64,000 bases of DNA from Brevibacillus panacihumi W25 (GTDB lineage Bacteria > Bacillota > Bacilli > Brevibacillales > Brevibacillaceae), in NCBI RefSeq assembly GCF_000503775.1, contig NZ_KI629785.1:744001-808000 (forward strand). The letters run 5' to 3'. The notes under the pieces were generated by a model. It had not been told where the DNA came from, made no database searches, and saw only the letters and a program-made list of their open reading frames with translations. The translations under genes and the position numbers were made by a program. Below, piece after piece: positions 40,967 to 49,109 of this stretch. Within the stretch, counting starts at the first letter, position 1; each line of letters opens with the position of its first letter.

Positions 40967-41695
40967 TTAGTTTCTCCACTTTTCGCCCCATCCCTTTTCC
41001 GCTCTCGAAGTTGACTTTCTCGGATTCGGGTCGAGCGCATCGCGTTCTGTCGGGGCAATCGTGCAGAGAGTTCGCTTGGCCCGAACGGAATGAAGCGGAC
41101 CGATGATCGTATAGGGCTTTATAGGTTGGCGAATCCTGCTGAATCGATGCGTCGTCGCTGCGACGGCCAAGATCGTGAAAAAGGAAAAGACCATCCGCTC
41201 TACCCCGACGGCCTGCAGCGAACTGCCTACAATGATGCCATCGATCCCGAGAATGACGAATGCGACCGGAAGCTTGTACCTTCGGGCAATAAATTGCGCC
41301 AAAAGATCAGTCCCTCCCGTATTCGTCTCGTAAGCGAGCATGAGGCCAACGCCTGTGCCGATCAAGCTTCCTCCGATCACCGCAGAGCTGGCGGTCGACC
41401 AGACGTTAAAGGGTCTGAGAAACGAAAAAACATCAATAAACCAGGACGAGATCATCATGCCAAGAAAACTGTGATAAAACAGCCGGCGGTCAAAAGCAAA
41501 TACGAGGATAAAGACCGGGATGCTTGCCCCGATGATCACCAAACCTGCGGGAAGCTGCAGATAGTACGTCGCCAACAAGCCAATCCCGATCATTCCGCCT
41601 TCCAAAAGCCTGTGGGGGACGAGAAAGAGATTGACTCCGAGTGCGACCAGCAGACTGCCAGCCAAGATCGCTGTTGTTTTAGGCAGCCAATACAT
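40967..41695 (-). CDS. YitT-family membrane protein, no DUF2179 domain
   Basis: A 242-residue protein with five or six membrane helices of the YitT type (LEGGMIGIGLLATYYLQLPA, then LMLAYETNTGGTDLLAQFIA). Full-length YitT proteins end in a DUF2179 domain. Here the last 60 residues are a basic, low-complexity tail (SRIRQPIKPYTIIGPLHSVR and onwards) unlike it. This may be a short family form or the result of a 3' change. The function of the family is unsettled. Confidence 0.85.
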   Translation of the reverse strand: MYWLPKTTAILAGSLLVALGVNLFLVPHRLLEGGMIGIGLLATYYLQLPAGLVIIGASIPVFILVFAFDRRLFYHSFLGMMISSWFIDVFSFLRPFNVWSTASSAVIGGSLIGTGVGLMLAYETNTGGTDLLAQFIARRYKLPVAFVILGIDGIIVGSSLQAVGVERMVFSFFTILAVAATTHRFSRIRQPIKPYTIIGPLHSVRAKRTLCTIAPTERDALDPNPRKSTSRAEKGWGEKWRN

Positions 41696-41858
41696 ACCCT
41701 CCCCTCCCCAGAATGTCCTCCTCTATGTGTATGATTCGATAGAAATGGGTAGTCCTCTGGATGTTTCTCTAATGGCATCCTTATCCCGCTAGAACCACCG
41801 TTGTCGAATGTTTTGTTCATGAGAACGTATATATGAAAGTACATTCCTGCTCACGGAG

Positions 41859-43022
41859 GTGAGATCTCCACGCTTCCCAAGACGGAAGCTGGAGCTGATC
41901 TTGGAGAGTCCGATCGGGGAATTTGCCCTGTATCTGCTGCTTGTCGTCTTCCTTGTGCTTCTTAACGCTTTTTTCGTCGCGGCAGAATACGCATTGGTCA
42001 AAGTCCGCCAAACACGTCTCACACAACTCGTAAAAGAAGGAAAACACAAGCGAGCCCAAAACGCGCAAAAAGTGACACGGCAATTGGACGCTTACTTGTC
42101 CGTTTGCCAGCTTGGCATTACCATCGCTTCGCTTGGACTGGGGTGGATGGGTGAACCTGTCATCTCCTCCTTCATCCGGCCCCTGCTTGCCTGGTTGCAG
42201 GTGCCGCTTCCGCTTGCAGAACCCGTCTCCTTGGTACTTGCCTTTGCCTTGATTGCGTATATGCATATCGTCTTCGGAGAGCTCGCCCCGAAAACCCTCG
42301 CGATTCAAAATTCGGAACACACTTCGATGTCGGTGGCCGCGCCATTGATTTGGTCATATAGGCTTGTTTCGCCTGTCATCCGCCTCCTGAACGGTGCCGC
42401 CTCCCTCCTTATGCGCCTGGCCGGAATTGGACCTGTGACCAAGAATGAGTCGGCTCACACGGAAGATGAAATTCGCCAGCTCATCAGCCAAAGCCACCAG
42501 AGCGGTCACATCGACCAGACTGAGTTGGCTCTCGTGGATAACATTTTTTCCTTCTCAGAGCGTCTTGCCCGGGAAATCATGGTCCCGCGCCCCGATATGA
42601 TCTGCCTCTACGACCAAGATCCCTATGAAAAAAATTTGCAGGTTATCCGCACCTTTCGCCACTCCCGTTTTCCCGTGGCACGCGGAGACAAGGATCGCTT
42701 GATTGGCTTCGTCCACGCATCTGACTTTTACCTGCAGGCGATGTCAACAGATCACCGCGACCTCCTGACCATTCTCCGTCCGTTGCTGACAGTACCCGTG
42801 ACGATGGAAATCAGCCATATTCTGCGTCTGATGCAAAAAAAACGCAGCCAAATGGCGATAGTGATTGATGAGAACGGCGGGGCCTGCGGCCTGTTGACAA
42901 TGGAAGACATCCTCGAAGAGCTCGTGGGGGAGATTCAAGACGAATTCGACCCGAACGAGCGATCCGAAACAGGTATCTATTCGCCTAATACAGGAGCACC
43001 TCGCCAGCGCAGTCTTGTCTGA
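41859..43022 (+). CDS. CNNM/HlyC-CorC-type membrane protein with CBS pair
   Basis: A 387-residue protein: CNNM (DUF21) membrane domain with three or four helices (ALYLLLVVFLVLLNAFFVAA, LGITIASLGLGWMG, AFALIAYMHIVFGELAPKTL), then a CBS pair (IMVPRPDMICLY, HSRFPVARGDKDRLIGFVHA, VIDENGGACGLLTMEDILEE). The C-terminal CorC_HlyC domain found in most relatives (about 430-440 residues) is missing; the frame ends at RSLV soon after DEFDPNE. The GTG start at 41859 overlaps the GGAGG site, so the true start is uncertain. It probably affects Mg2+ or other ion efflux (inference). Confidence 0.88.
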   Translation: MRSPRFPRRKLELILESPIGEFALYLLLVVFLVLLNAFFVAAEYALVKVRQTRLTQLVKEGKHKRAQNAQKVTRQLDAYLSVCQLGITIASLGLGWMGEPVISSFIRPLLAWLQVPLPLAEPVSLVLAFALIAYMHIVFGELAPKTLAIQNSEHTSMSVAAPLIWSYRLVSPVIRLLNGAASLLMRLAGIGPVTKNESAHTEDEIRQLISQSHQSGHIDQTELALVDNIFSFSERLAREIMVPRPDMICLYDQDPYEKNLQVIRTFRHSRFPVARGDKDRLIGFVHASDFYLQAMSTDHRDLLTILRPLLTVPVTMEISHILRLMQKKRSQMAIVIDENGGACGLLTMEDILEELVGEIQDEFDPNERSETGIYSPNTGAPRQRSLV

Positions 43023-43081
43023 CGAGGTAGACACCGCCGCCAGATGGCTTTACAATCAGTTGATGGAGTGATCGCATCTGG

Positions 43082-43110
43082 CAAGTGCCTCCAGCATCTG
43101 GAGGCACTTG
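43082..43110. other. Perfect hairpin between CNNM and helicase genes
   Basis: CAAGTGCCTCCAG at 43082-43094 and CTGGAGGCACTTG at 43098-43110 form a 13-base perfect stem with a 3-base loop. No T-run follows, so it is either a weak terminator of the CNNM transcript or an mRNA structure ahead of the helicase gene. Confidence 0.6.
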
Positions 43111-43146
43111 ATCATGTACATAATAAGGAGGCCCAGCGGATCTGTC

Positions 43147-45483
43147 ATGATGAAACACGCTATACTAGACAACCACCCGATCCTGTTGCAGCCCGAGACT
43201 TATCATCGCATCCCGGCCTGGCGCATTGCCGCCCAGCAGGGGAAGGTGAGATGTCCAGCCTGCTCCTCCGCTTTATCCCTGAAGGCAGGCATCAGCTTTG
43301 AACCCTTCTTTGCCCATCCGCCTGGGGTCGACTGCCCGGCAGAATCCGCTGATTCAGCTACCGAATGGCTTCCTGCTGTCGAACAGACAGCTGCGGCCAG
43401 TGCTTTGGAGGAAACCGTGCATACGACGCCTGATGAGGATGAGGAGAAGACGATCGGTTCTTTCCGCTTGCCCAAGAAACGAACAATCGGAGGCAGTGTG
43501 ACGCCCCCTCCTTCTGCGCCCAAGCCGCCAGTCTACCGCAAACGGCTGAAACCGAAAAAAACGATCCAGCAGATGGCACGAAGCCGCCAGGACGTCCGGC
43601 TGCATCCCAACCAGGAAAAGGCCGTCCATACAACGGAAGGGCCTGTGCTCATTCTCGCAGGTGCTGGCAGTGGAAAAACGCGGGTGATGACAGCACGAAC
43701 CATTCACCTGATCCAGGATCATGGAGTAGACCCGCGCCAGATCATGGTCGTCACCTTTACGACCAAGGCGGCCGATGAGATCCGCCAACGCATTTCTCGT
43801 GAGCTTCCTGCCAGACAAGCCCGTGAGCTGGTGGCAGGTACCTTTCACAGCATCTTTTACCGCATGCTGCTGCATCATCAGCCCGAGCGCTGGAATCCGC
43901 AGCGCCTGTTGAAAAAAGACTGGCAGAAATGGAGATTGCTGCGCGAGTCAGGCATCCTCTTGGGCCACGATGACCTGCTGGCTTTAAAAGAGAATGAGAT
44001 GCTGGAAGCATTGTCCATCATCAGTCGCTGGAAAAATGAATACATCCTTCCGCACGAAGCGAGCAACCGAGAAGGAGCCAACGATGATGAGCGGCTTGCG
44101 TGGCAGCTATACCCGCTCTATGAGTCTGCCAAACAGAAGCACAACTGGTTCGATTTCGATGATATGCTGATCGGCTGTTACGAGATGATGCGGGAACAGC
44201 CCGAGCTGCTCGCACGCTACCAGCAGCGCCTCACCCACGTGATGATCGACGAGTTCCAGGATATCAACAAAATTCAGTACGAGATGGTCAAACTGCTGGC
44301 CGCACCGCAAAACAATCTGTGTGTGATCGGTGACGATGACCAGTCCATCTACGGATTTCGCGGCAGCGATCCGCATTACATCCTGGGCTTCACCAAGGAT
44401 TTTCCGCAGGCAAAATCCATCACGCTGGAAGTCAATTACCGTTCGCACACCTCAATCGTCGGGCTTAGCTACTCCTTGATCGGACACAATCGCTCACGCT
44501 GGGAAAAGGAGTGCCTCACCTTCCATCACGAAGAAGGAGAGACGTATCTGTTCGAGACCGAAGATGAAGAAGAACAGGCTTCGCGCATCGTTGACGAAAT
44601 ACTCCATCGCAAAGAGCAAGGCGTCTCGCTCGGGGATTGTGCGATCCTATTTCGTACCAATGAGTCGGCACGTCCGATTCTGGAGCGGATGAGCGAAGCA
44701 GGCATCCCGTTTCACTACTCGCAGGAGGAAGAGTCCTTCTACCAGCGGCAGACCATTCGCTGGACGCTCCACTACCTGCGTCTCGCCCTGAACCCGGATG
44801 ATACGGATGCCCTCAAGGAGATTTTGCCCACTCTCTACATCTCGGCAGATTTATGGAATGTGGTCAGAAGTCAGGCGATTCTGGAGGATGAACCGATTCT
44901 GCATACTCTTCCCCGCTTGCCGCAGTTAAAGCCGTACCAACGCAAGCATCTGCAAGCGATTGCCGACATCCTGGCAGACTGTCGCCACGCTACCCCTGCC
45001 CAAGCGCTCGAGTTGATCTACGAGGATGGGAAGCTGCGCGATTATCTGCGAAAACGGGCAAAGGAGCGGGAAAATGGCCGGGAACGCTGGAGCGATGAAC
45101 TTCAGCAGTTGGTCAGCGCAGCCAAGCGGCATGCGACGATCTCGGATTTTCTGCTGTATATCGATAAAATGAGCCAACAGGAAAAAGAGTGGCGCACAAA
45201 TCGTCCACTCCCGGATGAAGCTGTTTCGATTCTGAGTATCCATCGGGCAAAAGGGCTGGAATATGACCACGTCTTCCTGCCCGATCTCGTCGAAGGCGCG
45301 CTGCCCCACGAGTACACCTTGGACGAGCTGCGCAAAGGCAGTCAAGCCGCACTTGAAGAAGAACGCAGGCTGTTATACGTGGCGATTACCCGTGCCCGGC
45401 TCAGCTTGAGCATCGGCATCCCCCGCGAGCGTTTCGGGCGCAAGACCCGCCCCTCCCGCTTCATCGCTGAAATGGGACGGTAG
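43147..45483 (+). CDS. UvrD/PcrA-type helicase with N-terminal zinc-binding region
   Basis: A 778-residue superfamily 1A helicase. Motifs: GAGSGKTRVMTARTIHL (I), VVTFTTKAADEIRQR (Ia), IDEFQDINKIQYE (II), IGDDDQSIYGFRGSD (III), LEVNYRSHTSIV (IV), SIHRAKGLEYDHVFLPD (V), LLYVAITRARLSLS (VI). The first 150 residues are extra: PAWRIAAQQGKVRCPACSSA, then EPFFAHPPGVDC, a Cys/His arrangement like the N-terminus of CoiA-type proteins, and a charged linker. ATG 43147 is the only reasonable start, although the AAGGAGG lies 15 bases away. A DNA repair or recombination role is likely. Confidence 0.93.
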   Translation: MMKHAILDNHPILLQPETYHRIPAWRIAAQQGKVRCPACSSALSLKAGISFEPFFAHPPGVDCPAESADSATEWLPAVEQTAAASALEETVHTTPDEDEEKTIGSFRLPKKRTIGGSVTPPPSAPKPPVYRKRLKPKKTIQQMARSRQDVRLHPNQEKAVHTTEGPVLILAGAGSGKTRVMTARTIHLIQDHGVDPRQIMVVTFTTKAADEIRQRISRELPARQARELVAGTFHSIFYRMLLHHQPERWNPQRLLKKDWQKWRLLRESGILLGHDDLLALKENEMLEALSIISRWKNEYILPHEASNREGANDDERLAWQLYPLYESAKQKHNWFDFDDMLIGCYEMMREQPELLARYQQRLTHVMIDEFQDINKIQYEMVKLLAAPQNNLCVIGDDDQSIYGFRGSDPHYILGFTKDFPQAKSITLEVNYRSHTSIVGLSYSLIGHNRSRWEKECLTFHHEEGETYLFETEDEEEQASRIVDEILHRKEQGVSLGDCAILFRTNESARPILERMSEAGIPFHYSQEEESFYQRQTIRWTLHYLRLALNPDDTDALKEILPTLYISADLWNVVRSQAILEDEPILHTLPRLPQLKPYQRKHLQAIADILADCRHATPAQALELIYEDGKLRDYLRKRAKERENGRERWSDELQQLVSAAKRHATISDFLLYIDKMSQQEKEWRTNRPLPDEAVSILSIHRAKGLEYDHVFLPDLVEGALPHEYTLDELRKGSQAALEEERRLLYVAITRARLSLSIGIPRERFGRKTRPSRFIAEMGR

Positions 45484-45550
45484 ATAGTGAAAGCCGCTTC
45501 CCATGTAGATCATGAACTCTTCCATATTGGAAATGAATGGCAAATACATG

Positions 45551-45604
45551 AAAAGACCCCCTTCCTCGCACATTTTCCCTAGTGTGCGCAGAAAGGGGGT
45601 TTTT
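45551..45604. terminator. Bidirectional terminator
   Basis: AAAGACCCCCTT and the inner GCACA pair with TGTGC and AAAGGGGGTTTTT across 45551-45604. It separates the helicase gene from the convergent fabI gene. Confidence 0.85.
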
Positions 45605-45614
45605 CATTCATATC

Positions 45615-46388
45615 TTAGCTTCCCATGATGCTGTAGCCTGCATCCACGTGCAAAATCTCTCCGGTGATGCCTCTGGAGAGGTGGCTCATCAGGAACAGTG
45701 CGGTATCGCCTACCTCGGATTGATCGATCGTACGGCGCAGAGGCGCTTTTTCCTCGATCTCCTTCAACACGGAGTTGAAGTTTTTGATTCCCTTCGCTGC
45801 CAGCGTACGAATTGGACCTGCAGAAATCGCGTTGACGCGGATGTTCTCCTTGCCCAGATCGCTAGCCAAATAACGTACAGAAGCATCCAGCGCTGCTTTG
45901 GCCACGCCCATGACATTGTAGTTCGGGATGACACGCTCGCCGCCCAGGTACGTCATGGTAACGATGCTGCCGCCTTCTGTCATCAGCGGACGTGCCGCGC
46001 GAGCGATTGCTACGAGCGAGAAGGCACTGATGTCCTGCGCCAGCGCGTAGCCGTCGCGAGAGGTATTGATGAATTCGCCTTCCAGTTCTTCTGTTTTGGC
46101 AAACGCGATGCAGTGAGCCAGGCCGTGAATCACGCCAACCTTCTCGCGGATTACGCCAAATGCCGCTTCCACATCCTCATCCTTGGTTACGTCGCAGCTG
46201 ACCAGGAGAGATTCTCCTCCCAGCTTGGCAGCCAGCTCAGCTACATTTTCACGCAAGCGCTCGCCCTGGTAGGTAAAGATCAGATTCGCTCCTGCTTTAT
46301 GCAGCGACTGCGCGATGCCCCAGGCGATGCTGCGGTGGTTGGCTACACCCATGACTACGATATTTTTACCCTGTAACAATGAATTCAT
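45615..46388 (-). CDS. fabI: Enoyl-[acyl-carrier-protein] reductase FabI
   Basis: A 257-residue short-chain-dehydrogenase-type enoyl-ACP reductase. The cofactor loop is VVMGVANHRSIAWGIAQSL, and the catalytic YX6K is in PNYNVMGVAKAALDAS with GPIRTLAAKGI after it. Length and motifs fit FabI, the last step of fatty acid elongation and the target of triclosan. ATG 46388 (MNSLLQGKNIV) follows AAAGGGG; the longer frame from 46412 has no site. Confidence 0.96.
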   Translation of the reverse strand: MNSLLQGKNIVVMGVANHRSIAWGIAQSLHKAGANLIFTYQGERLRENVAELAAKLGGESLLVSCDVTKDEDVEAAFGVIREKVGVIHGLAHCIAFAKTEELEGEFINTSRDGYALAQDISAFSLVAIARAARPLMTEGGSIVTMTYLGGERVIPNYNVMGVAKAALDASVRYLASDLGKENIRVNAISAGPIRTLAAKGIKNFNSVLKEIEEKAPLRRTIDQSEVGDTALFLMSHLSRGITGEILHVDAGYSIMGS

Positions 46389-46484
46389 TATGTATGCGCC
46401 CCTTTCCAGCAATCTCCCGCCATTATACCTGATCTTGTCCGCGGTTTCGAGAGAGAACTGGGAAGGGAATTCACAAGATACGAA

Positions 46485-46634
46485 TTATTCGCTGTCACCT
46501 GGCTCGGATAAAAGCTCTCCGTCAGCAAACATCCAGCCATCTGCCAATGGATTTATCGGTGTGCCGACGGCCGGAAACTCAGCCTGCGACTGCAACACAT
46601 CATCCGCCAAACGCGATTCCTCACGATTCTTCAT
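46485..46634 (-). CDS. Small acidic protein, unknown function
   Basis: A 49-residue acidic frame starting MKNREESRLADDVLQSQAEF and ending DGELLSEPGDSE. AAAAGGAGAAG lies 9-10 bases before ATG 46634, a good site for so short a frame, and it fills an otherwise empty gap between fabI and the ZIP gene in the same orientation. No family recognised; the plus-strand frames here lack sites. Confidence 0.5.
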   Translation of the reverse strand: MKNREESRLADDVLQSQAEFPAVGTPINPLADGWMFADGELLSEPGDSE

Positions 46635-46709
46635 GGTGGCCACTTCTCCTTTTCTGCGAAAGACTCGCCTGCTTTTTTCATGATTTAGATTGGCAGGCGA
46701 AAGGAAGGA

Positions 46710-47432
46710 TTATACATGTGTATGTGACCCATGCAGATACAGTGACAGCAATAAATACGCGATGATGGCCGCAAAAAAGGTGATCCCTGGCTGCATGCTG
46801 CGCGCCTTCTGAATATAAGGCACCAGGTGACTGGCGGATAGATAGAGAAAAATTCCCGTCGTGATCGCCAGCATGACCGCAGACCAATTGGCGGGAAAAA
46901 TCTCTCCGACTGCCCCCATGCTCAAAGCCCCCACCCAAGTGGCAATGCCGAGCGAAGCCGCTCCCCAGACAGCCTTGCGCCGCGAATGTGTGACGGCCAA
47001 CACGAGGGAAGCCACTGCGATTCCATCCGGAATTTTGTGCAGCAGCAGCGCAAATAAAATCGAATAGCCCACCTCTGCGTCCAGGCGAAAGCTCGTGATC
47101 AGCGATACACCCTCAATAAAGGCGTGAAGCAAAAAAACCGTCATGATTCCTACCATGCCTGGCGTTCCCCGTTCTTTCCCGGTGGGCGAGAACATCTCCA
47201 GCACGTAGACCAATGAAAATCCTACCAAAACAAACGGCATCATCTGCTCGCCTTTTTCCCGCCATACATGCGGCATCAAATCGAGAAAGGTAATCGCCAA
47301 AAGCAAACCAGCCCCCGCGCTGATCATCACCAGCATGGCCTGCTTGGACCAGTCTCTCAGACACAATAAAAGCCCGCCAATACTGCTGGCTGCTGCGGCA
47401 GACAACAGGACAATCCAGATCATCGATGGCAT
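46710..47432 (-). CDS. ZIP-family divalent metal transporter
   Basis: A 240-residue ZIP (Zn/Fe permease) protein with about eight membrane helices. The transport signature in helix IV is ALLLHKIPDGIAVASLVLA, and the early GLLLAITFLDLMPHVW carries the usual His. It probably takes up zinc or manganese across the cytoplasmic membrane. ATG 47432 is preceded by GAGGG. Confidence 0.92.
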   Translation of the reverse strand: MPSMIWIVLLSAAAASSIGGLLLCLRDWSKQAMLVMISAGAGLLLAITFLDLMPHVWREKGEQMMPFVLVGFSLVYVLEMFSPTGKERGTPGMVGIMTVFLLHAFIEGVSLITSFRLDAEVGYSILFALLLHKIPDGIAVASLVLAVTHSRRKAVWGAASLGIATWVGALSMGAVGEIFPANWSAVMLAITTGIFLYLSASHLVPYIQKARSMQPGITFFAAIIAYLLLSLYLHGSHTHV

Positions 47433-47662
47433 CGCCAGCCCTCACCCCATCTGCTCCTGACTCCTCCATTCCTTCCATCCTACGCGCCTGTCCCGGTCAT
47501 TATGAGTGGACTCCCCCGTTTTGACAAAAAGTGCGCTTCTGTCCAAAAGCCGCGAACGGACACTAGTTTTTAGAACCTTTGTCGATTTCCTCTTTCCCGG
47601 TAAAAAATGGTGCTATAATGAGCCCACCGGGAATACGAGAGGAAAAAACGGGAGTGATTCGG

Positions 47663-48283
47663 ATGGATATACAAGTATGGATGGCTTCAAAAGAAGTGGC
47701 TGACCGCCTGGATGTACACGTTCGTACCTTGCGCAACTGGTTGGACCTGTTCGTACCGGCAAATGAGCGGCTGAAAAATCCGCAGGGTCATTACCTGATC
47801 AGTGAAGCCGGTTTTGCATTGTTGAAGGAAGTAAAAGAAAGAAAAGATAACGGCAACAGCTCCCTGCGGGAAATTCAGCGCCAGATGATCGAAGAAGGCT
47901 TGATTCAAGAAGAGATGCTGATCGCTTCTGAATTGAGCGGTACGGAAGAAGTCGCTGTCACTGCGGCATCCTCCAGCTTGGAGACCCAGAGCTCTCGGCG
48001 CGACGTCGAGTTCGCCTTCCAGGAAGCATTGGTTTCTTTCCAGCAAGAGCTGACGCAGCTTCGGTCCATGAACCAGATGCAGACCACGATTTTAGAAAAG
48101 ATTGCCGAGATTGAGGAGAAGCAGGAGTTTTTGCGATTGGAGATGCGCCGGGTGACGTTTGAAATGGATTTGATGCAGCAGCGACTCACTCGCCGCAAGG
48201 AACGCTTTGCCAAGCACCAGCCGCGCTGGTCACTCAATCCGTTCCGCTGGTTTTCACGTTCCAACCAGGCTGCAGAACACTAA
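47663..48283 (+). CDS. RacA-like MerR-type HTH/coiled-coil protein
   Basis: A 206-residue protein: an N-terminal MerR-like helix-turn-helix (VWMASKEVADRLDVHVRTLR), the GHY segment near residue 45 as in RacA (LKNPQGHYLIS), then a long coiled coil from about 95 to 185 (MNQMQTTILEKIAEIEEKQE) and a basic, tryptophan-containing end (RWSLNPFRWFSR) that could bind membrane or DNA. B. subtilis RacA anchors the chromosome at the pole during sporulation and has this layout; orthology is not proven. ATG 47663 follows CGGGAGTG. A TATAAT lies at 47614-47619. Confidence 0.72.
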   Translation: MDIQVWMASKEVADRLDVHVRTLRNWLDLFVPANERLKNPQGHYLISEAGFALLKEVKERKDNGNSSLREIQRQMIEEGLIQEEMLIASELSGTEEVAVTAASSSLETQSSRRDVEFAFQEALVSFQQELTQLRSMNQMQTTILEKIAEIEEKQEFLRLEMRRVTFEMDLMQQRLTRRKERFAKHQPRWSLNPFRWFSRSNQAAEH

Positions 48284-48418
48284 TACGGACTGGACTGACC
48301 AAGTCCAACACTAAATAGGAAACCTTCATGCCGAGGCACCAGCCTCGGCTATTAGGACGTCTGCGGGGTTGTTGTCCCATCATAATTTCAGTATGATGGT
48401 TACGAGGAGGGTTGTCGC

Positions 48419-48940
48419 ATGTCGAAACCATTCGTTATCGAAGCGATCATGCTCGCCATCTACGGGGAATTGATGGCACCGTCGCAACCGGTAGAATACT
48501 TGATACCCGCATCGACAATCTATGAATTGGACGAGTTCATCCAAAGCCCGGAACCGATCATGCCACTCGCTGGAGACGATCAATACGTTCGTAAGGTAAT
48601 GCAGGAAATGAGCAAGTTCTTCTCCGATCCGTTCAATCGCAAGCGTCTGGAAAAAGGCTTGATCGCCCCTTGGTCCAAGGTGCCCTTTACCTTTCCAAAC
48701 GGTGTAACCCTGACGATTGTAAACGGAGAAGACAACGCTATGTGGGGAGAAATTTTTGATCCTGTCGAGACACAGCTTCTGCTTACATCCATTCGTTTTG
48801 AGGTACCGATGATCACGGATCAGCCGGACTTTCAGGATCGGATATTGGAATATGTCGTACCCGTTCAATTTTATGATGTGGAAGATTTCGAGTTTGCCCT
48901 GGAACAAGGAATTTCCTTGAAAGAACTTCAGGAGCCTTAG
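48419..48940 (+). CDS. Conserved-looking protein, unknown function
   Basis: A 173-residue soluble acidic protein starting MSKPFVIEAIMLAIYGELMA, with YLIPASTIYELDEFIQSPEP and a late FQDRILEYVVPVQFYDVEDF. I recognise no catalytic motif. ATG 48419 follows GAGGAGGG. It has its own terminator at 48967-48999. The name seen in some annotations for similar proteins (ADP-heptose synthase) is not supported by any motif here. Confidence 0.75.
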   Translation: MSKPFVIEAIMLAIYGELMAPSQPVEYLIPASTIYELDEFIQSPEPIMPLAGDDQYVRKVMQEMSKFFSDPFNRKRLEKGLIAPWSKVPFTFPNGVTLTIVNGEDNAMWGEIFDPVETQLLLTSIRFEVPMITDQPDFQDRILEYVVPVQFYDVEDFEFALEQGISLKELQEP

Positions 48941-48966
48941 AGCATCAAGCCATTGTTTCAAATGAG

Positions 48967-48999
48967 AACAGACCGACCGATGAGGGAAGTCTGTTTTTT
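48967..48999 (+). terminator. Rho-independent terminator
   Basis: AACAGAC at 48967-48973 pairs with GTCTGTT at 48989-48995, followed by Ts. Confidence 0.75.
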
Positions 49000-49109
49000 C
49001 ATGCCATCTTGCAAAGGTGGCTTTTTTGTTTTGATGAATTGGCTCTTTTATTCCTTGTCTATTATCCGTATATTGAGAAAATAACGATTTCGCAAAGGAT
49101 GTTGTTTTC

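Noticed and set aside
43354-43878. Minus-strand ORF of 174 codons in the helicase gene
   Set aside because: It is the complement of helicase motifs I and Ia, with no family text of its own.
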